Below are positions 11,851 to 26,239 of a stretch of 64,000 nt of DNA, piece after piece. Origin of the DNA: Cyclina sinensis (lineage: Eukaryota; Mollusca; Bivalvia; Venerida; Veneridae). The notes under the pieces were generated by a model. That model was not told where the DNA came from. It made no database searches and saw only the letters and a list, made by a program, of their open reading frames with translations. Each line of letters starts with the position of its first letter. Within the stretch, counting starts at the first letter, position 1. The stretch is from NCBI GenBank assembly GCA_012932295.1, contig JAAONU010000011.1:47742352-47806351 (forward strand), written 5' to 3'. The position numbers and the translations under genes were made by a program.

Positions 11851-14780
11851 ATGTGTCAGTAGCAATAAAGCGAAAATAACAACAAGAAAAAGGTCTGATG
11901 CCCAACAAAAATCATAATGTGGATTATTTACAGATACTACAATAGTCTCTCAAATAAAATGAAAAGAATATTAACAAATAAAAACTTCACAAACCATAAC
12001 AAATGGAAATCTTGCTACTTAACAACGACATCAATAACAATAAAAAAATAAACTATCGCAACCATAGTAGATATGATTGTAATAAAAGTAACATTTATTA
12101 AATGAATATATGATTTTTTTCTAATTATTATGATTGTGTGTGTTATATAAACGCTATAAATAAAGTCTTATACATAGTAATCTTCGTGGGTAAATAGGCA
12201 ATATACACATGGGCGAGTTATGTCAGAGAAGAAAACACACGAATAAAACTGTAAATTCATACGAATAACCTAGTTCGACTACACAAGATCTATATAAACT
12301 CTATACTAAACTCAACCCCATCGAAGTCTAGCGAGGGAATCATTTTATCTCGTCTGTTTTCGAAGAAAAAAGTTGAGTTTTTATGGTCACTGATCATGAG
12401 TCAGCGTCTTCGGCATCGGCATCGTGAAAAAACTGTAATGTAGCTGATTATTCATAAACCATAAGGCTTAAAGTTTTTATGTTTGGTGTGTAGCTGGTTC
12501 AAATAATGACACCAGGCTTAATATTGACCCCGACCTTGGGCTTATATCTTCCTCTCTAAAATCGCTTGACATAGAGCTTTGTAATTTGATAAGAGGCGTC
12601 CTATAGTAGACCTCTAAGATGTTTTGTCTTTAATGCGTAAGTGTTTGTCCCCAACCCCACCAACTCTACCAGAAAAAAGCATCTTTGTTTAATGCGTAGG
12701 AACTTAGCTCTCCCCTCTTATTGCCCGACTCCACCAGACCACCCCCTTCCAAAAAAAGAAAATTATAGGTACTTGCCCAATCTCTCTCGAATATGTTTTG
12801 GTATCATTTCATTTTTTTCCAGGGATGAAAGGGTACTTGATGCCCTTGTTGCCACCCACCACTCCTCGAAAAACTGAAAAATATTTCTTTAGTTTTTTTT
12901 ATAGGTATGTACTTAAATAAGAATGTTTTTCTTTATTTTTTTTTTCACTTTTCCAGGGATGAGTAGGCACTTGCATTTTTTTCATTTCCTTATTTTCTTC
13001 GGATGTGTAAGGTACCTGAAAGCTCGTTTCTTTGTTTTTAGCAGGCATCATAATGCGATAGTTAACAAATTATATTGTTATTCTCTTTTGATACAAAAAT
13101 TTCTTTTTTCTGACAGATGGTGAGTCGAAACAGTTTTAAAGTGACAGTAAGATTAGTCAGGTCAAACAGCTAGTATGAGCGCGTATGAATGTGTCGGGCA
13201 GATGCACAAAATGCAATGACCTCATCAAAAGTGGTAAAAACAGTCACTGTATTGTCTATCGAGCTTTAGATGTTTGTTCAGTTGCTGAGAATACGGTGAA
13301 AGATAAAGAACAGTTTCAACGAAAATGTAAACAAGAATTAAAGACCAATTACTTTTGCTGTTTAAATAATTGATAGTAAAAAGAACCTAAAAATAACAAA
13401 ATAATGCAGTGTTTGCTGTACTTTCTGCCTTCACACATTCAGCCATCATATGAAGACTGAAATTCCTTTCTACCTATGCTACCCTAAATTTTGTTTTCAA
13501 TCATACTTACTAAACAGTATCTAAAATGAAAAGGAAATGAAAGCCAGAATGAATGCATTACACGGTAGTAAACTCCAGAACATAAGAAAAAGTCGACTAG
13601 AAACGGCCTGTCGTTATTTTATTTATTATATTTATAGAAATAGTACATTAGTAAAAATGTAGTCAAATATATAATTTGATTACATTTATCGATACATTCT
13701 CTTTGTTCAAAGTAAGAACGTATTTATTAATGGTAATGGCTGAGAATGTGTACGATAAATTGTTGTAAAACATTAACTCGGTAACAGGCAGACGCCGAAA
13801 TCACCAACTGAGACCATAGATAAGACTTAAACTGTCATTAACATCCCGCCAGCTAATGTGTGGTGAGCGATAGTAGACAAGAGTTCAATACATAACGGTG
13901 AATGTTGTGGGGGGCGAGTATGCGTAGATCTTGAGGGATAAAAGTCATAACGAATTTCTGACAACATACCAGTAGTGCAAATTAAAATGTATGCAAGTTG
14001 TAAATAAAGTACATTTTAGTAGGTTGCGTTTTTCACAATGCCCGACACTAGTTTCCTCAATAGTGTACTTTTTCCTTATTTAAGCAAACTAGACTAACTA
14101 TAATAAAAAAAAGTAATATGAAGGAAGGTTTTGCAGTTTTCTTGTTCACATTTATACTGCCTATCTGTGGATTAAGTGATAAGTGATACATGTTTTCAGA
14201 TTGGAATAATTATCTTACTTTGAATTTCAAGGCATCGTTTTAATGCCACTTGATAAGACAAATGGATTACATGCACACAAATAATGAACAAGAAGGCAAC
14301 CGGAGAAAAAGTGAAAACATTTTCTATACATTTCTTTATAAAACATTTGAAGCTTTGAGCCTGTATGTATGTATAGTTTGCTTCAAGGATCCTACGTTAA
14401 GCAATATCTACTAAAGTATAGAAGACAACATCACATACAAACAAGATCTTAGCCTTGTGGTCTCAGACGAGAAGATTCTTACAAACTTCCTTATAAATCT
14501 CTAGGTAAAAGATTGAATACTTACTAAGTGATTGGTAATACACAATACATGGTACATTCCGTTCAACAAAAACGTGTGAAATAAGTCCAAACACGCGAGG
14601 GAAGCATTTTTTTTTACAGCTTACTTCAATATTGTTAAGCGATGATTTGTTTTCAAATATACCTATTTCGACACACGAGAAACAAACACAATACCAAACA
14701 GATTGGATTTTATTTTGCATAATCAGAATGCTTACATTTATAAAAAACCAATGATGCTTTATTTGAAAAAAAAATCATAA

Positions 14781-14858
14781 TAGAATATTCGAATTTGATT
14801 TTCAGATTCGAATATTCGGTCGATTTTCGAATATTCGACCATTCGTTTCCATCCCTAG
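14781..14858 (-). mobile_element. Possible hAT-type transposon end
   Basis: Read on the minus strand the stretch starts TAGGGATGG and continues with nested palindromic CGAATATTCG words. A CAGGGATGG-type start followed by GAATATTCG repeats is typical of some animal hAT termini. Only one end is visible and there is no transposase. Confidence 0.3.
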
Positions 14859-16604
14859 TTATAATCCTTAGACATTTAATTTTGCCATTTCATCTATCTG
14901 CCAAGATGAAAGACAGTCTATTGAAACACAATCATATTTTGTTCTTTATAGTAGCAAAAACACTTTTTTTTTTGTTTGAACATATCCAAAAGTAGGATAC
15001 TGCGTAATCGAGCACCTGTTCTATGCTTCGACAATGACCGATGTTTTGTTAACAATCTGTCGCTTGAAAGGTATGATAGTCTTTTTTAAAAGAAATCTGT
15101 AGAGTAAAAAAATATGTTTTAAACCAAAGTTTGGCTTGTGCGCTTTGGATATACCTAAAGAAATTTTATCGTTAAAAATTCTAGTTTAGGTCTGAAAACG
15201 GACGAAAATTTAATTTCTGGATTCTCCCAGGCGGACTGTGGTAAAAAAAAATCACCGTAAATCTGTTTGATCTCGTTGTAAAACATATAAGCAACCGATT
15301 CATGATTAGATAATTCACTGCTTGGGCTTAGTTTGGTTTGCTCCGAATGCATTTTTTCGTAACATAAATGCCTGAGAATGAAAATGCTCACCCGCGGATT
15401 CAGAAATGGCCTGTTTTATATATGAGTAAAATTTTCTCGTTTAATGAAGGAATTTATAGGCAGTTTTTATATACTTATTTCGTGATGTTGGTAATTTGCG
15501 TCAACATACTTAAAAATCATAGTTTTACTTGTGGATTCTTAAATCAATTAGATTTAATTTTTTGAAATTCGATCTTTCCAAACATCGATTATGTTGTTTT
15601 TGAGCAATATTCAACAAAGTCTATCAGATCATCCACTGCTTTAATTGACACTGTCATTTTGTTTTTTACATTAAAAAATCTAAATCTAATATAAGTGTGG
15701 TCTTACAAAACATGTGTATAAAGTTACTTCCTTCTTCCTCTTTTGAATAAGGAATTGGGACTAGTCTAGTCTGAGAGCAGAATACGTACGCATGGAAACG
15801 GGTCAATATCGAGGTATCTACGTTACATTAGATTATGCATTATAATTCACCAAATTGTTCAATTAAAAGGAGTCGCGGTGGATATTAAAAAAAACAGTTT
15901 CTGTTTGTTCAAAAAAAGAGAAAAGGCTGAAAGGGGAACAGAAGAAAAAACGTATGCTTGTAGATTTTTTTCAAATCTGGAAAAAATCAAATTTCATTTT
16001 TTTTCTCGTCTGGAGAAATAAAAAACTTAACATAAAGAAATGAATGAATGAATGAATGAGTTCAACAAACTATCAAAATGCGAGCTTCTGGCAAGACTCA
16101 ATGCTTTATAAGCCCACCTAATAAAAAAATCGGCCATTTACATTTTAAAAGTTCTGTAAGTCATTAAGCCACTTTTTCCTAATTTTAAAGTTAACCTATA
16201 AGAATAGGGTACAACTGGCAATTATGGATTAATGAAATAAATAAAAATGTAGATATTAGGAACAACACTTACTTTTTATAAACTATCTATAAATTTCTTT
16301 ATCAAACGACAAAATTTTACTCATAAATTAGACTGTTCATTTCGGAATAAGCGTGAGAGCATTTCTGAAACTAGGGTCATTTTCGTTTTTAGACATTTAT
16401 TTAACGAAAATCTGCGTTCGAAGCAAAAAGAAGCCGAACTAAAAAGGTGAATTATCTAAACATCAATCGGTTTTGCTTATAAGTTGTGTGAAAACTGCTT
16501 TTAAAGCGACTGACTCACAGAATTAAGCCGAATTTGTTTCTTTAAAATTCAAGAGAAGTTAAACATAATAGTATGCTTCTATACACCATGAAAACTGAAA
16601 AAAA

Positions 16605-16680
16605 AGTTTTGACTTCGAACCCATTACCTTTCGGTCGGTAAAATAAAGAGCGACGATCTTCACCACTGAGCCAAACATAT
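16605..16680 (-). repeat. tRNA-derived SINE fragment
   Basis: On the minus strand, box A-like TTGGCTCAGTGGTGAAGAT is followed about 35 bases later by box B-like GGGTTCGAAGTC. The acceptor stem does not pair, so it is a SINE head and not a tRNA gene. Next to it, at 16,712-16,732, is a perfect 8-bp hairpin (TACCCCGT/ACGGGGTA). Confidence 0.5.
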
Positions 16681-19600
16681 TTCGTCAAATTTAATGTTAT
16701 AACTAAAATAACTACCCCGTCACTAACGGGGTAAATTTTCTACCTATAAAAGTGTGTAAAACTTTTTAATTTGATATTTTTCTGTAACAAAAAATGAGTC
16801 AGTAACTTAGTTTAGATATGTTCTTCCCTATTACAGCAAGAATTTCAAGATGTATAAACATTTTCTTTTTCATCGTTGGCCCATCTGTGAGTCAGTCCCT
16901 TTAAACGAAGTTTCAATCAGATTTATGGTGATTTTTTTACCAGAGTCCGCCTGGGAGCATCACTATAAAAATTCTTTACGCATATTTAAAGTACACAAGC
17001 CAGTCCTCGGTGCACAACACGAATTTTTAAAACTTTACATAATTACTTATTAAAAAAGAACATCTCACATCTCACACAAGCGACAAGTTCGATCCGTGTG
17101 GGAGCATAGAGCAGGTGCGCGATCATGTAATATCCCACTATTGATATTGACTCTCTGAATGATGTTTCAGGGTTTACTCCGTTCTTTAAGCTGCACTAAA
17201 AGCACCTCTACGAAACTATTAACTTGATCTTCTTCAAATATTTCTTTAAAAGCTTTTCCACAGAAGATCGTTGCGAAGAAACATTATGTGTGGTTACATG
17301 CTGTGATATTAAACGTCTATAAAAGCAATTAATATAGCTACAAATTGCTTTTATCTATCTTAACTGCGAATATGTTTTACAAAGATCTATCGGGTATTTA
17401 AACCAGAGACTAAAAGAGTCTTTATGTAAAATGTGATTTCATGTTTTTCTACACATCGTGAATGATTCACTGCTATTCTTATTTAAATGAACGACATAAA
17501 GTTGACAGAAAAAATGCATAATTTAATTTTGTTATTTTTAATGATTTGTTTTTACTCGAGTAAGAGCGTATTGATTATGCATACATTTACATAGCGATTT
17601 TATCTAGAATTTAAATATGAATCAGCCAAACTCGAAAGCCTATTTTTGAGATGTACATTTTAGTAGTTTTTTTTTAAAATTTATTGTTTTCCTTTTCGAA
17701 TTTTTGTTTTGCTTTTTCATACACAAGTTAAGTGTGATATCTATTGTTATTAAACAGTTCTTTGACATTTCTTAAGTATGCAGTAGGCCTATTATCACTA
17801 AGGTTTTCAATTGAGCACGATTTCTAATTTTTCCAGCAAAGGAAGTGTTCATTTTTTTAAAGAAAACCTTTTCATTCTAGTATCATTTAACCTACTTAAA
17901 TAACCCTACAGCTGCAAATGACAATTTATAATAGACAGAGCATTATTTGTTGAAATTCGAAACATCGGGAAAAAATGTTGAAATAATTAATATTCATGTG
18001 AATTTATCAGTCCCCTCATGAAAAATATTTCAGGTTCTCAGATCTAACGATACATTTTGCGTTTAAATAGCCGATTTGAAAAAAAAATGTATAAAATTTG
18101 GAAATAAATGAAAACATAGATCTCCAAACTAAGGATTTAGCTTGTTCATTGTTAGTAGTATTATTTCTAAAGAAGAGAAATGTGTGAAAATTTAAACAAG
18201 CGAGAAAAATGGAAACATAACATTTGTAAATACCTGTATGCATCTATTCCAATTCCAAAACTAAGCAACTAATTAAACTCCAGGAGATAACATCGCTGTA
18301 TGTACGTAACTATAAAACACACAGGTTTTTCCGCAGGAGGTCCATTAGCCTATAAAATATATATATATTCTCTTCTTACAGTATAGATCTCTGCTAAAAA
18401 TAAATTCCAAAACATATGTGTAAAATAGCGTACGTTGTCTACTTCAAATCATGATCTTAAAATATGCTCACGTAGGAATGTTAGAAAGTAAAGATAATTC
18501 CACATTTCGTAGCGCTAAGAAGCTACAAAGTCTGCATTGATTTTCACAGCACTGTCAACCACAGAAAAATCTGATAGTTCTGAACTATGTAGGTGACAGA
18601 TCACGAGGCGAGTAGAAACAGAACGTGGATGTTGCATTACTTCTTTTTAGGTGCAAAGGCAATATTAAAAACACAAAAGAAAGTAATCTAAAACCAAATA
18701 AAGTGCATTCATCTGTACCTGCCTGTGTGTAAAGAGTCGTAAAGCAACAATAATGAAATGTAAAAGTGCATAAATTATATTAGTAATAGGAAATAATAAA
18801 AGTGATTGTAAAACACATAAACATGCTGAAAGAAAACTAGTTTTATATGTGTCGTTTTGTTTGGTTTTGTTCTTTTTCTTTCGTAGATAGTGATCGATAT
18901 TTGTTTTACCTGAAATGTAGTGATTTATTACATATTTATCTAAGAAATAATAAATTAGTTCTAGACGTCAGTTCATATATTATGTTTTTCACTGGGCAAA
19001 GTCCACTTGTGCCAGGAATAAAAGCAACACTCATTTGAACGAACTTTGAAATTCGGTCCAGTTTGAGTGTTACAGAATGAAGAACTCTGAACATTTCATC
19101 TTATATAAAAACTTATTTAAAAAATAAATCATTCTTATTGATTAATAAAGTACTACGCTTTTCTTAACGAAAACGTAACGCGAAAACACTTTATGACGTC
19201 ATTTACGTTTCCTGACGTAAGAAACTCTATTATTATAATTCGCGCACAAGGAAAAACTCTGCTACTTTTACTTTTTTGAAACAAAAAGAACAAATTCAGT
19301 ATTTGAAGTATGTAGTACTGCCACCTATGATAACTAATTTGGTCTAACACAGGTCAAATATATAGAAAGTGGATTGTGCAGTATGTAAAATTAGAACCGA
19401 CTTGTAACATAGAATAAAAGATAATAGTACTGGTTCTCTTAAAAATGCATGCAGGAAATTTTGCAGATCTTGTCAGAATTTTGTAAATTCTAAATCCTAA
19501 TGAAATAGTATATATGCTGCATTTGCTTTTAATGTGAGAAGTTATCCTTTTTTTAAACGTTCTAGGAATAAATGACATTCCAGTAAGTTCTATAATGTTT

Positions 19601-19789
19601 TTTGTGCATTTGTCAATCCCTTTTACAATGAGGTAGATATTTTTGTCTTGAGCATAAGTGTGAAGTGAATTGATGTGGAAGAAGTGCACTGCCCAAGAAG
19701 CATAACTCTACCCTAACAAGGTTTTGAGTAAACTCTCTTCTTTAATTTCAGTAATGATTTTTTTTCTGGAGCATTATTTGAAGGCTATA

Positions 19790-20805
19790 TTTGTCAATCC
19801 CTTTTATCGTATTCAAGTTATGACCCAGACAAAAATTCAATGTACTATCCGAAAAGGGGAAATAATAATAATAAAAAAACAGGAAATGTACAGTTATGCT
19901 TAATTGGCACGAATCATCTGTCTTTATTTTAAGCTTCACATCAGTTCTCTTCAAAGGTTAAAAAATTACGCTCTGGACATAAAAAATAAAATGAGAATGG
20001 AGATAATTGAAAATTGTGCTCAGCAAGAGATATTGTTCTTGTGCACTGCACTTCTCCTTCATCTAATCATCTATCTGTATCTGAAGTTTAAAGAATATCC
20101 CTCTTATAGATTTAAGTTATGCTTCGTACAATAATTAATTATTGAAATTAGAGAAGGGAAGATTACTCAAAAAAGGGCTAAGGTAGAGTTACATGCTTCT
20201 TGAGCAATGCAAATCTCTTTGCCGCCAGGTATCTATATTTTAAATTCACATCAATTCAGTTAATAGTTTTAAAGTTATGCTCCATTCAAAGAAAATTTAA
20301 GAGGAAAGTAAATTAAAAAATGGCACCAGAAAGAGTTATGTTTTAAGGCATTGCACTTTTACTTTTTATCATCTATCTTTATCTCAAGTTTCAAGGCAAT
20401 CATTTTTAAAGTGTTCAAGTTATGCTCCGGACAAAAATAAAAAAGGGTTGATTACTAAAAACCTGCATAAGGTAGAGTTATGTTTCTTAGGCGCTGCACT
20501 TTTTTGTGACCAGCTGTCTATAATTTAGGTTTTAGATCAATTCTATTCATAGTTTTAAAGTTATGCTCCAGACAAGAATTTTTCAAGTGGGGAGAAAATT
20601 AAAAATTGAACAAGGTAGTTATAGTTATTGTACACTGTTCTTCATTTCATTGCAAGAAAGCTGCACAGCAAGTTTGAAGTCAACCAACGAACCAATTAGC
20701 AACAGAGTTATGGTTCTGAGAAAGTCTGGACTCCGCCTGACCACCCGCCCGCCACGGGGTTTCCCACAATACGTCCCGCCATTCGACGGGCGTGTGAAAA
20801 TCTAT
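19790..20805 (+). repeat. Degenerate tandem repeat, about 147-bp units
   Basis: The phrase AAGTTATGCTCCGGACAAAAAT or variants recurs near 19,817, 19,968, 20,115, 20,273, 20,422, 20,562 and 20,707, giving about seven units. Other shared words are GCACTTTT, CATCTATCTTTATCT and TAAGGTAGAGTTAT. The right end contains CTCCGCCTGACCACCCGCC and GTGTGAAAATC. It belongs to the same broad class as the other bivalve-type arrays in this window and is not coding. Confidence 0.7.
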
Positions 20806-23007
20806 TGAAAAGATACCCGTATATATATATTTATACCTACGTACCGATTTTGTAAAAGTACATGATTGTATCGATTCTTTTACAAACTGTATTTACTGTT
20901 TCCTCTAACTACAAATCTTCAGTGTTAGAGAAGATACTTACGGGAAAGAATAACAAAAAAGTCGCAGTTTTATAACATATTGATGACAAATTAATGTCTC
21001 GTCCAGAATAAATGAATGTCACATCCATTGTCGAGCCAATCGTTAATGAGATGTAACATGTACGCAAGTGTGATGTAATCAACGCAAGTGTGATCAAGTG
21101 AAAGCGATTGCAATTGTTTCCTTGCCAAGACAGAATCATCATTCGTAAAAGAATGTAATTATCTTTTTTTACATAATAGGTTTGAACGAAAGATTTATTT
21201 CCAGAACGGATGAATTGCCTAATTTTCAGCCTCGTTAAAACTTGACTATTTTTGGGACAGGCCGATAAAACACGTATTAAGTATCTCAAAGAAAACATAA
21301 AATTTAAAAGGTCTCAAATCATAAAAGTGATGTAAATGTACACGTATTGTATTCCGATTAAAGGTAGGCTTCCATTCTACAAAAAGACTTAGAAAAAACA
21401 ACGAATTATTACATCAAAATAAATATATTTAAGCATTTGCCAACAAAAGAAGGCAAAACATAACATAGTAATGGTTCCTGTTCTATTTATTGAACGTAAC
21501 AGCGAATAAACCACTAATGTCTTGCTTTATGCCTCATTCCGAATGGATTGTGTCACTTGCCAAAGTAAAACTGAAAAAAATACATATGATGTTGTCCAGT
21601 AAACTGTTAAATGAGGTTTTATTAATGTGATGGAATTAGTATTCCTGATTAAATAAGGATGGCTATTCGGCAGAGAATATTTGTCTTAAGCCTTTGTTTT
21701 GCACAGTGTAATAAGCCTCTTAACCTAGTTTTTAGCTTCGATAAAAGCTCTGCGTAAGATCAACATCAGTTATTTGCCTTAAACTATTAATGTGTAGTCC
21801 AAGTAATAAATTTTGAGGAAAAGAGCTGAACACGACGATGACCCTCAACATGTCAAGGCCGAAACAAAAAAGCAATATCCGCCAAACAATTATGGTCTCC
21901 ACAATGTTTCATGCTCTTTACGTTAATGTGCGATTTAACATTCGGTTGAAAACATTCAAATGTCTACTGGATTAGAAAAAATATCTTGTTTTATACATAG
22001 ACAGTTACTGTTAATAGTGCGATCATTCTAAAGGTAATCCGTTCAAACAATTTATTAAGTCAAATATGTGTAGGTTCCTTGTTCAACTTGGCGTGAGGAA
22101 ACAGTGGTACTTGAAAAATCGTACCATTGTAACAAGTCATTAAATGTAAAATTTGTTGTGTTTAAGACGAACGTTGATGACTTAATAACATTAAAGCTAT
22201 TCAGATCTTACTGAACAACTGACATACATACTATTTACAATGCGTTACACGAAGAAATATCCAATAGAAATTCTATTGAAATCCAACACCCCTTTAAGTG
22301 CGATAATTAAATAGTGAAGACTGATCTCATTCCAAAGCTAAATGATAACTATTTTTCAGTGCAACATAAGCTTTTAATATTTCCAAACTCAAAACAAGTC
22401 TCTGTTTAACAGTCTATTGCAAAGAACCGGCCATGCAGAGAAACATTAATAGAAACAAATCAGTGTTGAAACAAAAATATATCCAACATATTCTTGTTCC
22501 AAATGTGTTAAAGTATATTCGCAAACAACTTACACTACGTAATTATGTAAAATTGGATCTCTAATAAAATCTTCTCTCAGACGATAGCCAAATAATGAAA
22601 TAAACAGCTATAGAAAATGCAAAATACGAGATATATTAGAATTCAAACCAAGCTTAATTAAGCAATATTAATCTCATTTGTCACCACGTCCGACATGAAT
22701 GTGCAGCTGTGCTCTCTTCGATTCGAATCATTAATCCTTAAAAAATAATGTGACATTTCTTGCTTGTATGAAGAAACGGCAAGCTGTCAACACTTTTGTA
22801 TTTTTATTCCGCACCAGAAGCTGTAGTTCAATGTTTCCATTACTATACCAACGACATAACATTGAAACGCGGTAATAATACAGATGCTGCAATAGATTAC
22901 GTTCGGAAATACGGATATAAAGTTTACTTAACTGACTGAAATTAAGTTAAGCTCACAGAAACTGGTTTTGCCCGCGTTATTCTGAGAAAAAAAAGAAAAC
23001 AGGGAAA

Positions 23008-24876
23008 CAAGAGGGCCATGATGGCCCTGTATCGCTCACCTGAGTATGACTGCTTTTAACAAAGTTGCTATGGACCTGGTTAATTGACCCCAGATAACCC
23101 ATATTCGAACTTGACCTAGAAATTATTGAAACAATCTCTTTGACAAATTTCCAGGACATTTGGACTTAAAATGTAGCCTCTAGAGTGTTTACAAAGTTTT
23201 TCCATATTTGGGCTCTGTGACCTAGTTTTTGACCCAAGATGACCCATACTCCAAATTGAGCTAGAAATCATCAAAAAAACCTGTCTGACAAATTTCTAGG
23301 ATATTTGGACTGAAAATGTAACCTCTGGAGTGTTAAAAGGTTTTTTACATATTTGTACCATGTGACCTAGTTTTTGATCCCAGATGACCCATATCCAAAT
23401 TTGAGCTAGAAATCATTGAAACAACCTTTCTGACAAATTTCAAGGACATTTGGACTAAAAATGTAACCTCTAGAGCTTTTACAAGGTTTTTCTACTTTCG
23501 GGCTCTGTGACCTAGTTTTTGACCCCAGAGATCCTATATTCAAAACTGAGCTAGAAATCATCCATAGAATCTTTCTGAAAAATTTCCAGGTTATTTGGAT
23601 TGAAAATGCTACCTGTAGAATATTAACAAGGTTTTTCCATATTTGGACTCTGTGACCTAGTTTGTGACCCCAGATGACCCATACTCGAATTTGATCTAGA
23701 AATTCTCAAGGCAATTTTTCTGACAAATTTCCAGATTATTTGGGCTGAAATTGTAACCTCTAGAGTGTTAACAAGATTTTTCTATTTTTGGGCTCTGTGA
23801 CCTAGTTTTTGATTCCAGATGACCCATATTTAAACTTTTGCTAGAAATCTTTGAAGCAACCTTTCTGACAAATTTCCAGATTATTTGGGCTGAAAATGTT
23901 ATCTCTAGAGTGTTAACAAGATGTTTCTATTTTTGGGCTCTGTGACCTAGTTTTTGAACCAAGATGACCCATATTTGAACTTGAGCTAGAAATCATAGAA
24001 GCAACCTTCCTGACAGATTTCCAGATTATTTGGTCTAAAAATGTTACCTCTAGAGTGTTAACAAGGTTATTCAATATTTGGGCTCTGTGACCTAGTTTGT
24101 GACCCCAGATGACCCATACTCGAATTTGATCTAGAAATTCTCAAGGCAATTTTTCTGACAAATTTCCAGATTATTTGGGCTGAAATTGTAACCTCTAGAG
24201 TGTTAACAAGATTTTTCTATTTTTGGGCTCTGTGACCTAGTTTTTGATTCCAGATGACCCATATTTAAACTTTTGCTAGAAATCTTTGAAGCAACCTTTC
24301 TGACAAATTTCCAGATTATTTGGGCTGAAAATGTTATCTCTAGAGTGTTAACAAGATGTTTCTATTTTTGGGCTCTGTGACCTAGTTTTTGAACCAAGAT
24401 GACCCATATTTGAACTTGAGCTAGAAATCATAGAAGCAACCTTCCTGACAGATTTCCAGATTATTTGGTCTAAAAATGTTACCTCTAGAGTGTTAACAAG
24501 GTTATTCAATATTTGGGCTCTGTGACCTAGTTTTTGATCCCAGATGACCCATATTTGAACTTGAGCTAGAAATCATCATTAGAACATTTCTAACAAATTT
24601 CCAGGATATTTGGACTGAAAAAGTAGCCTCTAGAGTGTTAACAAGGTTTTTCTATATTTGGGCTCTGTGACCTAGTTTTCCAACCCTGATAACCCATGTT
24701 CGAACTGGTCTGAGATATTAATGAGACAAACATCCTGACCAAGTTTCATGACAATTGAGGCAAAAATGTGACTACTAGAGTGTTAACAAACCAATTGTTA
24801 ACGGACGGACGGACGACGGACAAAAGGTGATCACAAAAGCTCACTCTATCACTACGTGACCGATGAGCTAAAAAAC
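23008..24876 (+). mobile_element. Tandem-repeat-bearing bivalve element, about 11-12 units of 145 bp
   Basis: The left end has an AGGGCCAT-G-ATGGCCCT palindrome then GTATCGCTCACCTGAGTA. The right end has GGACGGACGGACGACGGAC then GGTGATCACAAAAGCTCAC. Between them about a dozen units share TGTGACCTAGTTTTTGA, CCAGATGACCCATA, GAGCTAGAAATCAT and CTCTAGAGTGTTAACAAG. Three units form a 435-bp higher-order repeat: 23,661-24,095 is, as far as I can see, identical to 24,096-24,530. The element is absent from the matching place in unit D (between 37,650 and 37,850). It resembles pearl/BIV160-type non-autonomous elements; the family name is tentative. Confidence 0.75.
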
Positions 24877-25718
24877 CAACTAGTTAAATGATAGTCTATC
24901 AGGTGCTTAGTAGGATCGCGTTTGGATGCATAAATTTGCTGATAGGTAACACAGGCGCCGAACGAATCGTCGTCGAACGTTTGACTGCTAATCAGTTGTA
25001 TTTGCAAGAAACGCAAATAGATATTAAAGTCAAACGCGTTCAATATATATATTTAAGCCGTCCTTACCATATACATTTGTACGACCATTCTATTTAACTA
25101 CGCTTGAAGTTTGACGTAATCTGTCCAGGCAATTTCGCTTGAACCTACCTAAATCAGTCATATAATCATCCCAAGCATATATGCAATACTAAACCTTTTG
25201 TTTTAAGATATTTATATGTTTATCTTGAATTTGTAAGAAAACACCTTGCAGGGAATCTTTTCTGCAGTTCGACCAGGAAAAGTGAAATAATGCATCACTG
25301 AAGACTTAAATTAATATCTAAAATGCCAATAAACTTTTGTTCTGCAAATGGCAATGCATGGTGTGACCATGTAAAATGTCTGGTAACACATGATTTATAA
25401 TCTCGTAGCAACAAACGTGACGTATTTTTACTTCTTTCGTTATTACAGTTGTCTATAAATACGTGAAATAAATACAATTTGTATCAAAATGATGTGGGAT
25501 TTCCATGTAATTGTATATTTTAATTTAATGTTTTACAGTAGCTAAATGAAAATAATAAAAACAATAAATACACTTCAACTGGAACGCCGTTTCGCCCTAA
25601 ATCACACAAACGCGAATCCTGTTGTAAAAATGATATTGCTGCGGCAAGAGTTCTAACAATGCTCGTACTAGTGTCCCTTATAACTATACATAGGTGTTAG
25701 AATGCAAATTGATTTTAA

Positions 25719-25865
25719 AGTTTTGGTGATCTACCGTCGAATATAGCACGGTTTCTTGTTAAGATGCGTAATTATTTAATCACTCAGGCCTATGGCCTTC
25801 GTGATTAACATAATACGCATCTGAACTCGACACCGTGCTATATTTGACAGTAGATTACTCAAACT
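25719..25865. mobile_element. 147-bp fold-back (MITE-like) element
   Basis: The two halves are near-complementary end to end. The left arm AGTTTTGGTGATCTACCGTC pairs with the right arm ending GACAGTAGATTACTCAAACT. Inner words TATAGCACGGT/ACCGTGCTATA and AAGATGCGTA/TACGCATCT also pair, and the centre is AGGCC-TAT-GGCCT. No coding content. The target duplication is unclear. Confidence 0.75.
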
Positions 25866-26239
25866 TATAATCTATTTTCTAATTTAACAATTGGCATAAA
25901 CATGATTTGGAGGGACATAAAGTTCTATACTGAAACTTTTGCTTCTTCCGAGTGTAGTTTGATCTTATTGTAGTAATTCTTGTTTTTGTTTCATCAATTT
26001 GTCAAAAAATCAAAACAAATCAGTGAAAGATATAACAGACAGAGAAGTTCTTAGAAAATTCTATGTCAAGAATTGGGGTATAATTAGTTTATGAATAGGT
26101 ATTAAAGACGACAGTCGTTTAACAAATCGATTCATTTAAATTAAAATTAAAGAAGACCAGTGATATATTATTCAGAGACAAAAGTATCCGAATGTAATCA
26201 ATCATTTGAAATCCAAAGGACCATCCCTCTTTACGCGAC

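Larger units (their letters stand above)
6360..13840. other. Long stretch with no recognisable gene
   Basis: AT-rich sequence without a convincing coding region on either strand. It holds a short hairpin (8,734-8,795), an ATT microsatellite (10,623-10,657), a partial copy of the unit A/C/D sequence (11,380-11,850), a spot at about 12,395-12,425 with GTCTTCGGCATCGGCATCGT that resembles the ends of common mollusc repeats, and low-complexity pyrimidine-rich sequence at 12,600-13,030. By the ~16-kb offset this region should correspond to 22.5-30.5 kb of unit C, but I could not see that match. Confidence 0.5.

Noticed and set aside
20909..21298. An intact 129-aa gene on the minus strand in unit C
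   Set aside because: Only a middle segment is shared with unit A and the frame runs through a splice-donor-like site; at best a relic exon.
23008..24876. A CRISPR-like array of repeats
   Set aside because: The 145-bp units have no unique spacers and the genome is eukaryotic; it is a satellite-like element.
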